Under the pieces are notes generated by a model. The model saw nothing but the letters and a program-made list of their open reading frames with translations. It searched no databases and was not told where the DNA came from. A program made the position numbers and the translations under genes. A stretch of 64,000 bases of DNA from Virgisporangium aliadipatigenens (GTDB lineage: Bacteria; Actinomycetota; Actinomycetes; Mycobacteriales; Micromonosporaceae), in contig NZ_BOPF01000004.1 of NCBI RefSeq assembly GCF_016863615.1, positions 396,974 to 460,973 on the forward strand, in the 5' to 3' direction. The number at the start of each line of letters is the position of its first letter. Position 1 is the first letter of the stretch. Below, one piece after another: positions 45,226-54,473 of this stretch.

Positions 45226-46433
45226 CCGGGCTGGTCGGGCTCGATGACGTTCGGGCCGCGCGGGAGCTGCTCGGCGACGTGGTGCGCCTGACCCCGCTGG
45301 AGCCCTCCCGCCCGGTGGCCCAGCAGGTCGGCGGCCCGGTCCACCTGAAGTGCGAGAACCTGCAGCGGGCCGGCTCCTACAAGGTCCGCGGCGCCTACGT
45401 GCGGATCGCGCGGCTGCCGGCCGCCGACCGCGCCCGCGGCGTCGTGGCCGCCAGCGCCGGCAATCACGCGCAGGGCGTCGCCCTGGCCGCCGGTCTGCTG
45501 GACACCAACGCGACGGTGTTCATGCCGGTCGGTGCGGCGCTGCCGAAGGTGGCGGCCACCCGCGGGTACGGCGCGACGGTGCGGCTGGTCGGCGCGACCG
45601 TGGACGAGGCGCTGGTGGCGGCCCGTGAGCACGCGGAGCGCACGGGTGCGGTGTTCATCCACCCGTTCGACCATCCCGACGTGATCGCCGGGCAGGGCAC
45701 GGTCGGGCTGGAGATCCTCGAGCAGCTGCCGGACGTGCGGACGATCGTCGCCGGGGTCGGCGGTGGGGGACTGGTCTCCGGCGTCGCCGTGGTGGTGAAG
45801 GCGTTGCGGCCGGAGGTGCGGGTGATCGGTGTGCAGGCCGGCAACGCGGCCGCGTACCCGCCGTCGCTGGCCGCCGGGCGTCCGGTGCGGCTGCCCAGGT
45901 TCGCCACGATCGCCGACGGGATCGCGGTGGGCACGCCGGGCGACCTGACGTTCGCCCACGTGTCCAAGCTGGTCGACCAGGTCGTGACGGTCACCGAGGA
46001 GGACATCTCAAGAGCGCTACTGCTCCTGTTGGAACGGGGAAAGCTGCTGGTCGAGCCGGCGGGTTCGGTGGGCGTCGCGGCCCTGCTGGCGGGCGCGATC
46101 CCGGACGCGGCCCCGGCGGTGGCGGTGCTCTCCGGCGGCAACATCGACCCGATGCTGCTCATGCGCGTGATCGAACACGGGCTGGTGGTGGCCGGCCGCT
46201 ACCAGAAGTTCACGGTGCGGTGCGCGGACCGGCCGGGCCAGCTCGCCACGCTCCTCGGCCAGATCGCCGAGTACGGCGCGAACGTCGTCGACGTCGCCCA
46301 CCAGCGCCAGGACGCGCGGCTGCGCCTGGGCGAGGTCGAGGTGATGCTGAAGGTCGAGACCAAAGGCCCGCAGCACGCCGACCTGCTGGTGGGCGTGCTG
46401 CGGGAAGCGGGTTACACGGTGACGACGGGCTGA
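45222..46433 (+). CDS. ilvA: Threonine ammonia-lyase (threonine dehydratase) with ACT domain
   Basis: Converts threonine to 2-oxobutyrate and ammonia, the first step toward isoleucine. 403 residues: fold-type II PLP domain with the lysine in CENLQRAGSYKVRGAY, ASAGNHAQGVALAA, VGGGGLVSGVAVVV and a serine/glycine loop VLSGGNIDPML, then a C-terminal ACT domain (VRCADRPGQLATLLGQIAEYGANVV) for effector binding. A single ACT domain fits the catabolic or 'medium' type. The ATG overlaps the amidase stop by 4 bp. Confidence 0.9.
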   Translation: MTGLVGLDDVRAARELLGDVVRLTPLEPSRPVAQQVGGPVHLKCENLQRAGSYKVRGAYVRIARLPAADRARGVVAASAGNHAQGVALAAGLLDTNATVFMPVGAALPKVAATRGYGATVRLVGATVDEALVAAREHAERTGAVFIHPFDHPDVIAGQGTVGLEILEQLPDVRTIVAGVGGGGLVSGVAVVVKALRPEVRVIGVQAGNAAAYPPSLAAGRPVRLPRFATIADGIAVGTPGDLTFAHVSKLVDQVVTVTEEDISRALLLLLERGKLLVEPAGSVGVAALLAGAIPDAAPAVAVLSGGNIDPMLLMRVIEHGLVVAGRYQKFTVRCADRPGQLATLLGQIAEYGANVVDVAHQRQDARLRLGEVEVMLKVETKGPQHADLLVGVLREAGYTVTTG

Positions 46434-46446
46434 GCGGGGAACCCTT

Positions 46447-46929
46447 TCAGCCGGCGTACGCCTCGAACTTGACGACCGTCACCTTCATCTCGGCCCCGGT
46501 CGGGGTGGTGTAGGTGACGGTGTCGCCGGCCTTGGTGCCAGTGATCGCCTGGCCGAGCGCCGACTCGGGGCTGTACACGGTGAGGTCGGTCGTCGCCGAG
46601 ATCTCGCGCGACCCGAGCAGGAACGTGTCCGTGTCGTCCTCGTCGTCGTCGAACATGATCGTGACGACCGTGCCCGGGCCGACCTTGTCGGACTTCGGCG
46701 CCTCGCCGACCTTCGCGGTGCGCAGCAGCTCCTTGAGGTAGCGGATGCGCCCCTCCACCTTGCCCTGCTCCTCGCGGGCGGCGTGGTAGCCGCCGTTCTC
46801 CTTGAGGTCGCCCTCCTCACGCCGGGCGTTGATCTCAGCGGCGAGAGCGGGGCGGTTGGCGATGTGCTGGTCCAACTCCGCCTGCAAACGGTCGTATGCG
46901 TCCTGGGACAGCCAGGTGTCATTCGACAA
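46447..46929 (-). CDS. greA: Transcription elongation factor GreA
   Basis: 160 residues. The N-terminal antiparallel coiled coil (LSQDAYDRLQAELDQHIANR, INARREEGDLKENGGYHAAREEQ) ends in the acidic tip that enters the RNA polymerase secondary channel and triggers cleavage of backtracked RNA. The C-terminal FKBP-like domain holds YSPESALGQAITGTKAGDTV. TTG at 46929 with GGAGGAG 7-8 bp upstream is the start, rather than the ATG at 46986. It is convergent with ilvA. Confidence 0.95.
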   Translation of the reverse strand: MSNDTWLSQDAYDRLQAELDQHIANRPALAAEINARREEGDLKENGGYHAAREEQGKVEGRIRYLKELLRTAKVGEAPKSDKVGPGTVVTIMFDDDEDDTDTFLLGSREISATTDLTVYSPESALGQAITGTKAGDTVTYTTPTGAEMKVTVVKFEAYAG

Positions 46930-47031
46930 CGTGAAATCTCCTCCGCGAGCACGACTGACGGCCGTTGGGGCAAAGGCCGTGACCAATCACCGTACCAAAG
47001 CCAACCGCAGTCGCGTCGTCACCGACAGCCG

Positions 47032-47439
47032 TCAAGCGCGGCGGCAGCTCGGGATGTCCACCACGAAGGCGCGCTGCGATGTCGACAGCGTGTAGTCGAC
47101 TTTCACCCGTTCCCCCGGCGGAACCTGAACGTCGGCGACGCCCACGACCAGCCCGTCCTTGGCGCGGGCCCGGACCACACAGATCGCCGGGCGGGAACCG
47201 TCCCGGCTGCGCACCTCGAACCGGATGGTGACGTGGTCGTCGGTCCGCTCGCGCTCGGACAGCAGCAGCGGCGTGAACTCCTCGTTGCCGAAGACGTCGT
47301 AGAGCCGCACCCCGACGGCGCCCATCACGACGGCCGTCAGCGCCGCCATCAGCACCATCAGCCAGGTGCGCGGTCGTCGCGGCTCCCGCCGCCGCCCGTA
47401 GCGCCCCGGCGGGAACGTGGGCTGGGTTACCTGCGTCAT
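47032..47439 (-). CDS. DUF4307 domain protein
   Basis: 135 residues: an Arg/Pro-rich cytoplasmic start (PPGRYGRRREPRRPR), one membrane segment (TWLMVLMAALTAVVMGAVGV) and an outside beta domain with a cysteine pair. DUF4307 proteins are an actinobacteria-specific family of unknown function, found between greA and mca in mycobacteria as here. ATG at 47439 is used because the upstream extension is unlike the family. Confidence 0.8.
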   Translation of the reverse strand: MTQVTQPTFPPGRYGRRREPRRPRTWLMVLMAALTAVVMGAVGVRLYDVFGNEEFTPLLLSERERTDDHVTIRFEVRSRDGSRPAICVVRARAKDGLVVGVADVQVPPGERVKVDYTLSTSQRAFVVDIPSCRRA

Positions 47440-47548
47440 GGGTTCTGACCACTTTTCGAAACTTGTCGGTGCCGACGGCAACAATAGGCCGGTCCCGTGC
47501 GTTGGGGATCAGGTGGAGCAGTAGGGAATTCCAGAGGGGGATCCACCG

Positions 47549-48427
47549 GTGGCTGAGCAGCTGCGGTTGATGGCGGTGCACGCGCACCCGGACGACGAGT
47601 CGAGCAAGGGCGCGGCCACGATGGCCAAGTATGTCTCGGAGGGCGTGGACGTCCTGGTGGTGACCTGTACCGGCGGGGAGCGGGGCAGCGTGCTCAACCC
47701 CAAGCTCGACCGGCCGGAGATCTGGGAGAACATCACCACGATCCGCCGCGCCGAGATGGACCGGGCGCGGGAGATCCTCGGGGTCCGCCAGGAGTGGCTG
47801 GGCTTCGTCGACTCCGGCTATCCGGAGGGCGACCCGCTGCCGCCGCTGCCGGAGGGCTGCTTCGCGCTCCAGGACGTCGACGTGGCCGCGGAGCGGCTGG
47901 TGAAGTCGATGCGGGAGTTCCGGCCGCACGTCGTGCTCACCTACGACGAAAACGGCGGGTACCCGCATCCCGACCACGTGATGACGCACAAGATCAGCAT
48001 GGCGGCGTTCGACGCGGCCGGCGATCCGGACCGCTACCCCGCGGCGGGGCCGGTCTGGCAGCCGCTCAAGCTCTACTACCACATGGGCTTCTCCCGGATG
48101 CGGGTTCTCGCGCTGCACGAGGAGCTGGTGCGGCTGGGGCTGGAGTCGCCGTACAGCGAGTGGATCGAGAAGTGGGACCCGGAGCACGACAACTCCCACC
48201 GGGTCACCGCACGGGTCGAGTGCGGCGCCTGGTTCGAGACCCGGGACGACGCCCTGCGCGCGCACGCCACCCAGATCGATCCGGACGGGACGTGGTTCCA
48301 GGTCCCGTTGGAGGTGCAGCGCAAGGTCTGGCCGACCGAGGACTACGAGCTGGTGCGCTCGATCGTCGACACCACGACGCCGGAGGACGACCTGTTCACC
48401 GGGGTGCGCGAGCGCGTCTCCGCCTGA
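47549..48427 (+). CDS. mca: Mycothiol S-conjugate amidase
   Basis: 292 residues. Zinc-binding residues in LMAVHAHPDDESSKGAATM and GGYPHPDHVMTHKIS define the LmbE/MshB/Mca family. Length and sequence beyond these (DSGYPEGDPLPPLPEG, EWIEKWDPEHDN) fit Mca, which cleaves mycothiol conjugates of electrophiles to release mercapturic acids for detoxification. MshB, the close relative, is less likely given the synteny with mycobacterial mca. GTG at 47549 follows AGAGGGGG. Confidence 0.92.
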   Translation: MAEQLRLMAVHAHPDDESSKGAATMAKYVSEGVDVLVVTCTGGERGSVLNPKLDRPEIWENITTIRRAEMDRAREILGVRQEWLGFVDSGYPEGDPLPPLPEGCFALQDVDVAAERLVKSMREFRPHVVLTYDENGGYPHPDHVMTHKISMAAFDAAGDPDRYPAAGPVWQPLKLYYHMGFSRMRVLALHEELVRLGLESPYSEWIEKWDPEHDNSHRVTARVECGAWFETRDDALRAHATQIDPDGTWFQVPLEVQRKVWPTEDYELVRSIVDTTTPEDDLFTGVRERVSA

Positions 48428-48447
48428 GCGGGCGTACGGTGGACGGC

Positions 48448-48675
48448 GTGGAAGCTTTCACGGTGCTCGCTGAGAACAACTTCGGGGACACCCGGTCCGG
48501 GAGTCTCGCCGGGCCGCTCGGCCTGTTGATCATCGTGCTGCTGGCGATCGCCACCGTATTGCTCATCCGCAATATGAACGCCCGGCTGAAGCGTCTGCCG
48601 GAGAGCTTCCCTGATCCGGACGGTCGCACCGATGATCGTCCGGCGGGGCAGTCTGAAACTGCCGAATCTGCCTGA
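48448..48675 (+). CDS. Small single-pass membrane protein, 75 aa
   Basis: One hydrophobic segment (LAGPLGLLIIVLLAIATVLLI) follows a short outside start, then a basic region (RNMNARLKRLPESF) and an acidic tail. The same kind of gene follows mca in mycobacteria (Rv1083 type). Function unknown. GTG at 48448 is chosen because TACGGT (48435-48440) is 7 bp upstream. GTG at 48439 is also in frame. Confidence 0.7.
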   Translation: MEAFTVLAENNFGDTRSGSLAGPLGLLIIVLLAIATVLLIRNMNARLKRLPESFPDPDGRTDDRPAGQSETAESA

Positions 48676-48901
48676 CGCCATCGGGGCGGCTCGTACCGAT
48701 AGTGCCGTTATGTCGGGCCGCCCGGCCGTCTGAATGCGAACCGGAGCCGTGATTCTCGGTTCGGCCTCTGTCGCTCGATCCATCGATGTTCTAGCCTCGC
48801 CCGAGGGACGGGGCTTCGATGGGGACGACTTTCGCGCGACGTGAGGTGGTGGCGCGCGTGAACATGCAGGGACGCGGGCCGGTGCAGCTGCCTGGTGCCG
48901 G

Positions 48902-51442
48902 ATGACCGCCGTCCCCGTCAACGGCTCCAACGTCGGTGCGACCAGGGCGAGCGGGCCCGGGGCGCTGGTCCGGCGGATCGGCCTGCGGGTCCTCGCCCTC
49001 GGCGTCGTCGCGATCGGACTGCTGCACGCCGGCGGCCGCCTGGACGGCGTTCTGCCGGGCACGCCCGCACCCGACGTGCACCCGAGCCTCGCCGCCGTCG
49101 CCGCGGTGATGTTGATCACCTTCTGTGCGCAGATCCTCCAGGTGCGCATCCGCACCGGACGCGGCGAGGTCGGGTTCGCCTGGGGCGAGGCGGCCGTCGT
49201 CATCGCACTGTTCTTCCTGCCGACCGGACTGTTGCCCCTCGTCGTGCTGGTCGGGGTGCTGACCGCGCGGCTCGCGCAGTTCGCCGGGCACAAGTACGTC
49301 CCCGCGCTGCGCACGATCGGGACGTTCCGCGTGCGCACCACCGTCTACCAGGCGCTCAGCAACACCGCCGCACTCACCGTCGCCGCCGGCGTGGGCGCCA
49401 CCGTCGCCGTCTCCCTCGGGCTGCGCAGCCACCCGGCGCTCACGCCCCGGGTGGCGGCCGTTCTCACCGTCTCCGCACTGCTCTACTGCTGCTGTTCGCT
49501 GACCCTCGTCGCCGCGCAGCTCTCGGCCCGCGGGGTGCAGCGTTTCCGACCCCTCATCTGGGAACTGGCGTGGAGCAAGGCGCCCATCGCCGTCGGCAAC
49601 GTCGTCATCGGCGTCGCCGCGCTGGCCATCCTCAGCGTCGACGCCAACTGGCTCCTGGCCCTGCCGCCGGTGCTGTGGCTGCTCCACCTGACCCACTCGT
49701 ACCGGCTGCGCACCGACGACGAACGCCGCACCTGGCAGGTCTTCGCGCAGACCACGCGCGAGCTCAACCACCTCGACGAGGAGCAGGCCGCCGCCGCGGG
49801 GCTCCGCGGGGCGCAGTCCCTCTTCGCCGCCGAACGGGCCGAGATCGCCATCGACGGGCTGCCGGGCGGGCTCAGGACGTTCGACATCGACAAGGACGGG
49901 GTGGTCGGCCGCAACGGGACGGTGACGCCGGCCCGCGCGGCGGCCGCGATCCGACCCCTCCTGGTCGGCGGCGCGCCCGTCGGCGAACTGCGGCTCTACG
50001 AAGGCACCCAGGTCGGCGAGCGCAGCGCGCTCATGCTGGCCGCCTACGGCGACGCCCTCGCGGCCGTCCTGCACGACGCGGCCACCCATGCCGAACTGCG
50101 GGCACTCTCCGAGCGCCGCACCTTCGACGCCGAGTACGACGGCGTGACCGGGCTGGCCAACCGGGCCGCTCTTCTTACCCGGGGCGCGGCCGCGCTGGGT
50201 GGGCTCGATGCCGCCGCGCCCGTCGCGTTGCTGCTGCTCGACATCAACCACTTCAAAGAGGTCAACACCACCCTGGGGCACGCCGCCGGCGACGACGTCC
50301 TGCGGGCCGTCGGCGAACGCCTCAGCGCCGCCCGGGTCCAGGACGAACTGATCGCCCGGCTCGGCGGCGACGAGTTCGCACTTCTCCTGACGGGCGCCGG
50401 TGCCACGCTCCCGGCCGCCCTGGCCCACGCCCGGCACCTCGCCGGCCAGCTCGCGCAGCCCACCGCGGTCGCCGGCGTGCAGCTTTCCGTCGAGGCCTCG
50501 ATCGGCGTCGTCGCCGCGACCGCCGGCGCCGTCGACATGACCGAGCTGCTGCGCCGCGCCGACATCGCGATGTACCAGGCAAAACGCGGCGGTTCCAGCG
50601 TCGACTGGTACGACCCCGACCGCGACGACGCCAGCACCGACCGGCTCGCCCTCCTGGCCGAACTCCGCGAGGCGCTCGCCGGCGAGGGGCAGTTCGACCT
50701 GCTGCTGCAGCCGCTCGTCAGGCTCAAGGGCGGCCGTCCGACCGGTGTCGAAGCGTTTGTCCGATGGAACCATCCGCGGCGCGGGACGCTCAAGCCCGTC
50801 GACTTCGTGCGCGTGGTCGAGCAGAGCGAACTCCTGGGTCAGTTCACCCGGCACACCATCGACCGGGCGCTGGACGTGTGCGGGCAACTCGCCGCGCAGG
50901 GGACCCCGCTCGCCGTGGGCGTCAACCTGTCGCCGCGCAGCCTCCACGACCGCGACCTGCCGGCCGACATCGCGCGCATGCTCGCCCGGCACGGCCTGCC
51001 CGCCTACCGGCTCATCCTGGAGATCACCGAGACGGTGGTGCTGAGCGAGGACGCCGTCGTCGACGACGTGCTGCGCGCGCTGCGCGACCAGGGGATCCAG
51101 ATCGCCGTGGACGACTTCGGGACCGGGTTCTCCGCGCTGACGTTCCTGACCCGGGTGCCGGTCGACGTGTTGAAGATCGACCGGACGTTCGTGAACCGGA
51201 TGGTCGACTCGCCGGAGGCGCTGGCGATCGTGCGCACCACCGTCGAACTCGGCCGGGAACTCGGGATCCAGGTGTCGGCCGAGGGGGTCGAGACGGCGGA
51301 GCAGCGGCGGGTGCTGGAGAAGCTGTCCTGCCCGGCGGGGCAGGGGTTCCACTTCTGTCCGCCGGTGTCGACGGAACGGCTGCTGGAAGTGGTGCGCACG
51401 ACGCCCGGCGAACCGATGCGGCGGTTGCGCGCCGCGGAGTAG
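48902..51442 (+). CDS. GGDEF-EAL cyclic-di-GMP signalling protein with a multi-pass membrane sensor
   Basis: 846 residues. Residues ~20-270 have about eight membrane segments (a MASE-like sensor). A GAF-like middle (~270-400) follows, then a GGDEF domain with the intact motif RLGGDEF (486-492), and an EAL domain in which the name motif reads EAF (617-619). The other EAL catalytic residues are present: NLSPRS, LEITETVVLS, VDDFGTGFS, LKIDRTFV, SAEGVET and a GQGFHF end. Both synthesis and breakdown of c-di-GMP are thus possible. The I-site position reads VQDE rather than RxxD, so product inhibition may be absent. Confidence 0.88.
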   Translation: MTAVPVNGSNVGATRASGPGALVRRIGLRVLALGVVAIGLLHAGGRLDGVLPGTPAPDVHPSLAAVAAVMLITFCAQILQVRIRTGRGEVGFAWGEAAVVIALFFLPTGLLPLVVLVGVLTARLAQFAGHKYVPALRTIGTFRVRTTVYQALSNTAALTVAAGVGATVAVSLGLRSHPALTPRVAAVLTVSALLYCCCSLTLVAAQLSARGVQRFRPLIWELAWSKAPIAVGNVVIGVAALAILSVDANWLLALPPVLWLLHLTHSYRLRTDDERRTWQVFAQTTRELNHLDEEQAAAAGLRGAQSLFAAERAEIAIDGLPGGLRTFDIDKDGVVGRNGTVTPARAAAAIRPLLVGGAPVGELRLYEGTQVGERSALMLAAYGDALAAVLHDAATHAELRALSERRTFDAEYDGVTGLANRAALLTRGAAALGGLDAAAPVALLLLDINHFKEVNTTLGHAAGDDVLRAVGERLSAARVQDELIARLGGDEFALLLTGAGATLPAALAHARHLAGQLAQPTAVAGVQLSVEASIGVVAATAGAVDMTELLRRADIAMYQAKRGGSSVDWYDPDRDDASTDRLALLAELREALAGEGQFDLLLQPLVRLKGGRPTGVEAFVRWNHPRRGTLKPVDFVRVVEQSELLGQFTRHTIDRALDVCGQLAAQGTPLAVGVNLSPRSLHDRDLPADIARMLARHGLPAYRLILEITETVVLSEDAVVDDVLRALRDQGIQIAVDDFGTGFSALTFLTRVPVDVLKIDRTFVNRMVDSPEALAIVRTTVELGRELGIQVSAEGVETAEQRRVLEKLSCPAGQGFHFCPPVSTERLLEVVRTTPGEPMRRLRAAE

Positions 51443-52051
51443 CTACGTCGTCCGACGTGTGAACGGCAGCGCCAGCAGCACCAGGCCGGCCGAGGTGAGC
51501 AGGACGAAGACCCGCTGGGCCAGGCCCATCCCCGGTTCGCCGGTCAGCGCCGCGTAGATCACGAACGCCACCACCAGCACACACCCGAACCCGAACGCCA
51601 CGGCGCCGTACCGCCGCGCCAGCACGAACGCCGCCACCATGGTGAGCCCGAACGTGATCGCGCCGACCGCGTAGTGGATCACGCCGGAGGCCGAGGCCGT
51701 GGCGGCGCCGTTCGTGCAGCCGGGGTCCGCCACCCGGCACTCGAGCCGGAAGAACGCGTCGCTGACGTTGTCCAGGGCCGGCGCGCTCGCCGCCACCAGC
51801 CAGGGGGCCGGTCCGCCCAGCGCGGGGCGCAGCACCAGTAGCGCGAACGCCGTCGCCGTCGCGCCGGCCAGCCCTTGGGTGATCAGCATCGGCCAGGGGT
51901 GGGCGGCGGTGCGGGCGGCGAGGTCGCTGAGGTTGTGGTCGACGGGGGAGTAGCCGCGGCCCTCGGTGGCGCCGCCGATGATCCACGCGACGGTCACGAG
52001 CAGCTGTCCGGCGACGGCCGACGCGGCGAGTACCCGTTTTGCCGAGCCCAT
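51443..52051 (-). CDS. DUF998 family integral membrane protein
   Basis: 202 residues with six hydrophobic segments. The N-terminus has VAGQLLVTVAWIIGGATEGRGYSPVDHNLSDLAA, matching DUF998, in which the SxxxHxxSxL-type residues lie in the first loop. Function unknown. Stops directly against the GGDEF-EAL gene (convergent, adjacent stop codons). Start ATG at 52051. Confidence 0.8.
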   Translation of the reverse strand: MGSAKRVLAASAVAGQLLVTVAWIIGGATEGRGYSPVDHNLSDLAARTAAHPWPMLITQGLAGATATAFALLVLRPALGGPAPWLVAASAPALDNVSDAFFRLECRVADPGCTNGAATASASGVIHYAVGAITFGLTMVAAFVLARRYGAVAFGFGCVLVVAFVIYAALTGEPGMGLAQRVFVLLTSAGLVLLALPFTRRTT

Positions 52052-52165
52052 GGTGACCGCGATGCTACGCGCGCTCCGCTCAGGGCGAACGCCTCATGCG
52101 TAGGCAATGCCTGCAACCATCGCTACGGTGTAATCAAGTAATCATTGCAACGCGAGAGGGGCGTC

Positions 52166-52768
52166 ATGCGGATGCACGGATTCGCGCGGGGACGCGGCGA
52201 GGGTTGGGGCGGCGGCCCGGGGTTCGGCCGGGGACGTGGCCGCTTCGGCGGGGAGGTGCCGGACACCAGCGACGCGCCGGCGTTCATCCGGGGCGCGCTG
52301 CCGGCCGACTGGTACACCGGACAGGCCGACGTGCGCATCGACCGGGACGAGATCATCATCACGGGTGAGCTGAGCGTGCCGAAGCTCGCCGACGACGCGA
52401 GCGACGCCGACCGGGCCGCCGCCGAGCAGGGCCGGATCGCGGCGTTCCGGGAGACCACCCGGGAGCAGCGGATCCAGATCGCCCGCCAGCTCGAACACCG
52501 CTACCAGCGCAAGGTCGCCTGGGGCGCGACGGCCGGCGGCACGACGCAGCTGTTCACCACGCACTCGGCGCCGGTGATGACGCGGCTGCGCCAGGAGGAA
52601 CGCCTCATCCTCGACACGCTCGTCGACTCGGGTGTGGCGAAGTCCCGTTCCGAGGCGCTCGCGTGGTGCGTGCACCTGGTCGGGCAGCACGCCGAAACCT
52701 GGCTCGGCGAGTTGCGCGACGCCATGGGGGCCGTCGACAAGCTGCGCAAGCAGGGCCCCGAACTGTAG
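52166..52768 (+). CDS. Hypothetical protein with Gly/Arg-rich N-terminus, 200 aa
   Basis: The first ~30 residues are RG/GG-rich (GFARGRGEGWGGGPGFGRGRG), which could bind nucleic acid. The rest has beta strands (WYTGQADVRIDRDEIIITGEL) and helices (REQRIQIARQLEHRYQRKVAWGA; LDTLVDSGVAKSRSEALAWCVHLVGQHAETWLGEL). The KSRSEALAWCV segment resembles the ribbon-helix-helix-type helices of small regulators. No family name is certain. ATG at 52166 after GAGAGGGG. The 114-bp gap before it contains TGTAATCAAGTAATCA, a short AT-rich direct repeat. Confidence 0.55.
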   Translation: MRMHGFARGRGEGWGGGPGFGRGRGRFGGEVPDTSDAPAFIRGALPADWYTGQADVRIDRDEIIITGELSVPKLADDASDADRAAAEQGRIAAFRETTREQRIQIARQLEHRYQRKVAWGATAGGTTQLFTTHSAPVMTRLRQEERLILDTLVDSGVAKSRSEALAWCVHLVGQHAETWLGELRDAMGAVDKLRKQGPEL

Positions 52769-52798
52769 AAAAATGCCAGGCCTTACGCTGGCCGGGCT

Positions 52799-53929
52799 AT
52801 GGACGCGAGTACTGGGTTGCCCGTCGTGGGCATGGTGGGCGGCGGCCAGCTCGCCCGGATGACGCATCAGGCGGCGATCGCGCTCGGACAGTCGTTGCGC
52901 GTGCTGTCCGAACGTTCCGACGACTCCGCCGCTCTCGTGGCGCCGGGCGTCAGCCTCGGGTCCCATCTGGACCTGGCGGCGCTGCGGGAGTTCGCGGCGG
53001 GGTGTGACGTGGTGACGTTCGACCACGAACACGTGCCGGGGGAGCACATCCGTGCGCTGGCCGACGCCGGGCACACGGTGCTGCCCGGGGCCGACGCGCT
53101 GCTGTTCGCGCAGAACAAGCGGGCCATGCGGGAGCGGCTGACCGAGCTGGGCGTGCCGTGCCCGCGCTGGGCTCCGGTGGAGCGGGGCGCGGGCGTGAAG
53201 GCGTTCGCCCGGGGAAAGACCGTCGTGGTCAAGGCCGTGACCGGCGGATACGACGGCCGCGGGGTCTGGATGGTCGGCCCGGACGACCCCCTGCCCGACA
53301 CCGAGCTGATCGTGGAGGAGCGCGTCACCCTGGTCCGCGAGCTGGCGGCCGTCGTGGCGCGCTCGCCGTTCGGGCAGGTGGCGGCGTATCCGGTGGTCGA
53401 GACGGTGCAGCGGGACGGGATCTGCGTCGAGGTCCTCGCGCCCGCGCCCCACCTTTCGGAGGAACGGGCGACCGCCGCGCAGGAGCTCGCGATCCGCCTC
53501 GCGACGGAGCTGGGCGTGGTGGGCCTGCTGGCGGTGGAGCTGTTCGAGACGCCGGACGGCCTGCTCGTCAACGAACTGGCGATGCGCCCGCACAACAGCG
53601 GCCACTGGACCATCGAGGGATCGCGCACGTCGCAGTTCGAGCAGCATCTGCGCGCCGTCCTGGACTACCCGCTCGGCGACACCGCGCTCACCGCCCCGGT
53701 GGTGGTGATGGCCAACGTGCTCGGCGGAGAGCCCGGCGGCATCTCGATCGACGAACGCCTGCACCACCTGTTCGCCGCCGAACCGGGCGTGAAGGTGCAC
53801 CTGTACGGCAAGCAGGTCCGGCCGGGGCGCAAGATCGGCCATGTGACCGCGCTCGGTGACGACCTGGAGAAGACCCGGGCCCGCGCGGCCCGCGCGGCCC
53901 GCTGGCTGTCAGAGGGCCGCGAAGCGTGA
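52799..53929 (+). CDS. purK: 5-(carboxyamino)imidazole ribonucleotide synthase
   Basis: 376 residues. An ATP-grasp enzyme that carboxylates AIR with bicarbonate and ATP in de novo purine synthesis. It has the PurK N-terminus [18 protein letters not shown], the ATP-grasp lysine/glycine loop [16 protein letters not shown] and the metal/active-site region [23 protein letters not shown] (52784-52789) lies 9 bp upstream of the ATG. purE follows after 55 bp, so the two steps are co-expressed. Confidence 0.95.
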   Translation: MDASTGLPVVGMVGGGQLARMTHQAAIALGQSLRVLSERSDDSAALVAPGVSLGSHLDLAALREFAAGCDVVTFDHEHVPGEHIRALADAGHTVLPGADALLFAQNKRAMRERLTELGVPCPRWAPVERGAGVKAFARGKTVVVKAVTGGYDGRGVWMVGPDDPLPDTELIVEERVTLVRELAAVVARSPFGQVAAYPVVETVQRDGICVEVLAPAPHLSEERATAAQELAIRLATELGVVGLLAVELFETPDGLLVNELAMRPHNSGHWTIEGSRTSQFEQHLRAVLDYPLGDTALTAPVVVMANVLGGEPGGISIDERLHHLFAAEPGVKVHLYGKQVRPGRKIGHVTALGDDLEKTRARAARAARWLSEGREA

Positions 53930-53984
53930 CCGTCATGCGCAGATCCGGGGGCCGTCGCGCATCAGCACCGAAGGGAAACGCATC

Positions 53985-54473
53985 ATGACCGACGTCGGCG
54001 TGATCATGGGTAGCGACTCGGACTGGCCGACGATGCGGGCCGCCGCCGAGGCGCTGGGCGAGTTCGGCGTCGCGCATGAGGTGCGGGTGATCTCCGCGCA
54101 CCGCACGCCGCAGCTGATGCTTGAGTACGCCGCGAGCGCCGCCGCCCGCCGGCTCAAGGTGATCATCGCCGGTGCCGGTGGCGCCGCACACCTGCCGGGC
54201 ATGGTCGCGTCGGCCACCCCGCTGCCGGTGATCGGGGTGCCCGTTCCGCTGAAATACCTGGACGGCATGGACTCGCTGCTGTCGATCGTGCAGATGCCGG
54301 CCGGGGTGCCGGTCGCGACGGTCTCCGTCGGCGGTGCGCGCAACGCGGGCCTGCTCGCCGTGCGGATCCTCGCCGCCACCGACGCCGGGCTGCAGGAGCG
54401 GATGGTGGCGTTCCAGGAGGACCTGAAGACGTTGGTCGCCGAGAAGGATCAGAAGCTCCAGCAGACGCTCTAG
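53985..54473 (+). CDS. purE: 5-(carboxyamino)imidazole ribonucleotide mutase
   Basis: 162 residues. Rearranges N5-CAIR to CAIR. PurE class I signatures: [46 protein letters not shown] and [32 protein letters not shown] at 53985 is the start; AAGGGAAA lies nearby. The stop overlaps the 3' end of the convergent giant membrane protein gene by sharing CTAG. Confidence 0.96.
   Translation: MTDVGVIMGSDSDWPTMRAAAEALGEFGVAHEVRVISAHRTPQLMLEYAASAAARRLKVIIAGAGGAAHLPGMVASATPLPVIGVPVPLKYLDGMDSLLSIVQMPAGVPVATVSVGGARNAGLLAVRILAATDAGLQERMVAFQEDLKTLVAEKDQKLQQTL

Noticed and set aside
48791..51352. An 853-codon minus-strand frame opposite the GGDEF-EAL gene, and a similar plus-strand frame
   Set aside because: Both are low-complexity Arg/Gly/Asp shadows. 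Only the 48902 frame contains complete GGDEF and EAL motifs.
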